Made by a program: the position numbers and the translations under genes
Source of the DNA: Rotaria sp. Silwood1
Lineage: Eukaryota > Rotifera > Eurotatoria > Philodinida > Philodinidae
Assembly (NCBI GenBank): GCA_905250075.1
Contig: CAJNOP010000010.1
Location: 1,967,773 to 2,031,772 of the forward strand
Direction: 5' to 3'
DNA: 64,000 nucleotides
Shown here: piece after piece, positions 61,853-64,000 of the stretch
Layout: each line of letters begins with the position of its first letter
Position numbering within the stretch: position 1 is the stretch's first letter
The notes under the pieces: generated by a model
Told to the model about the DNA's origin: nothing
What the model saw: only the letters and a program-made list of their open reading frames with translations
Database searches by the model: none

Positions 61853-64000
61853 TTATACTCTCACCGGAAGAATATAAAGTGGGAATTGCGATGCATTGCT
61901 TTTATTTGTAATTGAACGTGAATCAACAAATTTTTGTCGAGAGTAACTATCTATTGTTATAGATTGTTCATCATCTTCATCATTATTATTATCATCATCA
62001 TCTTTTTTTGTCTTTATATCATTAATAGTCAATATTTTCATATGAGATATTGATGATCGAATAGAATATCGATTGTTTGGTTTAGCTGAAATTTTTGATT
62101 CACGTCGTTGTTCTGTATATGCTGAATAACTTCCTTGTAATGAGATTTGTTCATAAACAGGATGTAACCATGCATTTCTTAAACATTTTACCCATTCACG
62201 ATCAAGTTTAATAGCATCTTTTGAAGCTTCACATAAACTTATTTCCCAATTGAAATCATTCTAAAATGAGTTTTGTATAAGTTATTTTCATTTATCAAAA
62301 AGAAATAATTTATGTTTTTTGAAATAAACTAAACTTATTTTCTAATCATGATTGCCTTTATACATTGATGAAAAACGCAATAGGATATACAAAAAAAACA
62401 TCTTTATAGCTTGAAGATTTTTCTGACAGATTAATATAAATTACTGCTTGCAAAAGAAGATGAACCTTAATCTCTGAATAGAACTGTAATTCAGATATTT
62501 TAACTTTTATACTATTTAGTTTCTCTAGAATATTATTACTAATCTAAATAAATCAGGAAAAAACTGGTATTCTTTCTCTTCCATTGATCACATCAGTCGT
62601 AGTTACGAAACCAAAATTCACTGTATTATAGTTAATCATCATTAAATTTAATAGCGAGATAGTTGCATTGGTCTTTCGCTTCACATCACTGACGTATCGG
62701 TCATAATTAGATATGTGCGGAAACTAATTTTTTCTAGTTCCAACTTTGATCGCAGTCCAACTATATCTGGTCTCGATCATAGTCCTGCTAGATTTGGTTT
62801 TAGTGTTGGTCATAGTCTTACTGAATCAGGTTCGACTCCCGATTACAGTGTTGTAAAATCCGGTCCCGGTTTAGGTCATAGTTTTGCTAAATCTGAACCT
62901 GGTTCTGTCCTAGTATTTCTAGTTTTTGGGACTCAGTCTTGAACTTGGCACCGGCTTAGTAAAAACTATTTCAGAATTTGTTTGTATCTAATCAAAAACA
63001 TGTCTTTAATACTCGTTTTTCGATTAATTCAGCCCACGAATGTTCTTGGATTGCTGTCATTTCTCCTGATTTTTGCTTTAATTCATATGTTTTATAACAT
63101 GATTCTCTGAAGAATCATAGAAAATTTAACTACAAATTGAAGTTCCGAGTTGAACAGCTTTCTTTCTCATAGTCCCAAACTCGAGACTAAAACTGATTTC
63201 GTCGACACTTCTAACCATAACTAAACTTACATCAATAGAAAAATTTTTCTCTCTTCTATAATCATTAATTAATCGATCATAATAAGCTTGATAGATAAAA
63301 AATCTTGATTTATTCCATGATGTAAATTCTTCATTTTTAAATTCATCTAGATAATTGAATAAAAAACAATCTTCTGTTGTATCTTCTTCATGATCTGCTT
63401 TATGATACCAATGTAATAATTGTGTTTCAATTAATTTTAATAATGCACGTTTAAAACGAAAATCAATATTAGATAAATGCATTTGATCATATTTTATTTG
63501 ATGTATAGCTTGATGAAAATGTATTTTTGATGAATTTAATAAGCCTAAACGTGCATAAATTTGTGCTAATGTACAATCACTATAAACAAGTAATAAACTT
63601 CTTTCATTTGAACCTGGAACAAGTTTTTTACGATATTTTGTTATATTTTCAAGTAGTTCATTTGTTATTGGTAATAATTCATGACCAAGTTCAATAGCAA
63701 TATCAATAACTAATATATAATACCATAATTTTGTATAACAATTCATTGTTTGTTCACTTAAATATTCTAAATGTTGAAGAATTAATTCAACATTTGATAT
63801 ACGCATTTCACCAATTAATGCTAATGTTAAATGTATACATGATTGTATAAGAAATATATTTTCATGATAACCAGTTAATATACGTTTAGCAAAATAGCCT
63901 GATAATATAGCCGAATTAAGTGAACCTTGTTTTAATTCAATTATTAATGATAAACATTTTAATTTAGCAAATTCAAGTTTTTCACGTGGACTTGTATATG
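61853..64000 (-). CDS. C-terminal part of a large helical-repeat protein, possibly ADCY10-like
   Basis: A partial gene running off the right edge. The exon 64000-63231 is open throughout and splices across a 970-nt intron (63230-62261) to the last exon 62260-61853, giving 393 residues before the stop. The sequence is all-helical with TPR-like pairs (LAQIYARLGLLNSSKIHFHQ, GYFAKRILTGYHENIFLIQS, LWYYILVIDIAIELG). It ends with a WVKCLRNAWLHPVY segment and an acidic DDDDNNNDEDDE tail. The helical pattern and KLWYYILVIDI-type segment recall the long C-terminal region of soluble adenylyl cyclase (ADCY10), but the cyclase domains would lie outside the window, so this remains a suggestion. Confidence 0.7.
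62748..62906 (+). repeat. 33-bp tandem repeat with open reading frame
   Basis: Four full units of exactly 33 bp (62775-62807, 62808-62840, 62841-62873, 62874-62906), preceded by a shorter 27-bp unit from 62748. The consensus begins GGTCATAGT. On the plus strand the frame stays open from 62715 to 62942, and each unit encodes 11 residues of the type GHSxxxSGPGx. The array lies in the intron of the minus-strand gene and is GC-richer than its surroundings. Confidence 0.8.

Noticed and set aside
62830..62845. GGTTCGACTCC, resembling a tRNA B-box
   Set aside because: It lies inside one unit of the 33-bp tandem repeat; no cloverleaf or A-box can be folded around it.

Overview
This is a eukaryotic, strongly AT-rich window from a small-genome animal. 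Its genes are split by canonical GT-AG introns that are mostly 40-60 nt long, with a minority of 0.5-2.3 kb. The gene set is metazoan (GST omega, ANKRD42, FES/FER kinase, atlastin, an ELM2-SANT zinc-finger protein, SLC22, PGRP, NRARP). The compact AT-rich genes, very short introns and scattered TGTGGG-like motifs best fit a rotifer, probably a bdelloid such as Rotaria. That assignment is inference; no rRNA or mitochondrial marker is present.

Layout. 0.1-1 kb (-): omega glutathione transferase, 4 exons. 3.8-7.3 kb (-): ANKRD42-like protein, 9 exons. 10.3-17.1 kb (-): FES/FER-type F-BAR/SH2/tyrosine kinase, 15 exons, 819 aa. 20.3-22.9 kb (+): atlastin, 12 exons, 517 aa, with a 10-N assembly gap in one intron. 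23-32 kb: gene-poor, with a large foldback and a decayed multi-exon gene. 32.2-44.5 kb (+): about 1,600-aa C2H2 zinc-finger/ELM2-SANT regulator whose long introns are filled with foldbacks, a dispersed repeat family and a non-autonomous hAT element with an intact 8-bp target duplication. 45-46.8 kb (-): SLC22-type transporter, convergent with the regulator. 47-50.6 kb: repeats, then a fragment related to the 24.5-kb decayed gene, then a PGRP pseudogene. 51.1-53.2 kb (+): intact PGRP amidase with one GC-AG intron. 54.4-60.3 kb: two NRARP-like ankyrin genes in inverted orientation flanking a 714-aa type I membrane protein. 61.9-64 kb (-): 3' part of a large helical-repeat protein, possibly the tail of a soluble adenylyl cyclase (ADCY10-like).

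The reading frames of all complete genes close exactly across the splice sites given (total exon length divisible by three), which supports the models. No operon-like coordination is evident. The shared themes are signalling (kinase, Notch modulator, possible cyclase), ER shaping, detoxification/transport and innate immunity.

The most unusual signals are: a 254-bp stretch of complete identity, ending abruptly, between the two inverted NRARP-like genes (gene conversion or very recent copying); a dense set of unrelated foldback (inverted-repeat) elements in introns and spacers; and a 33-bp tandem repeat that keeps an open reading frame opposite the last gene.
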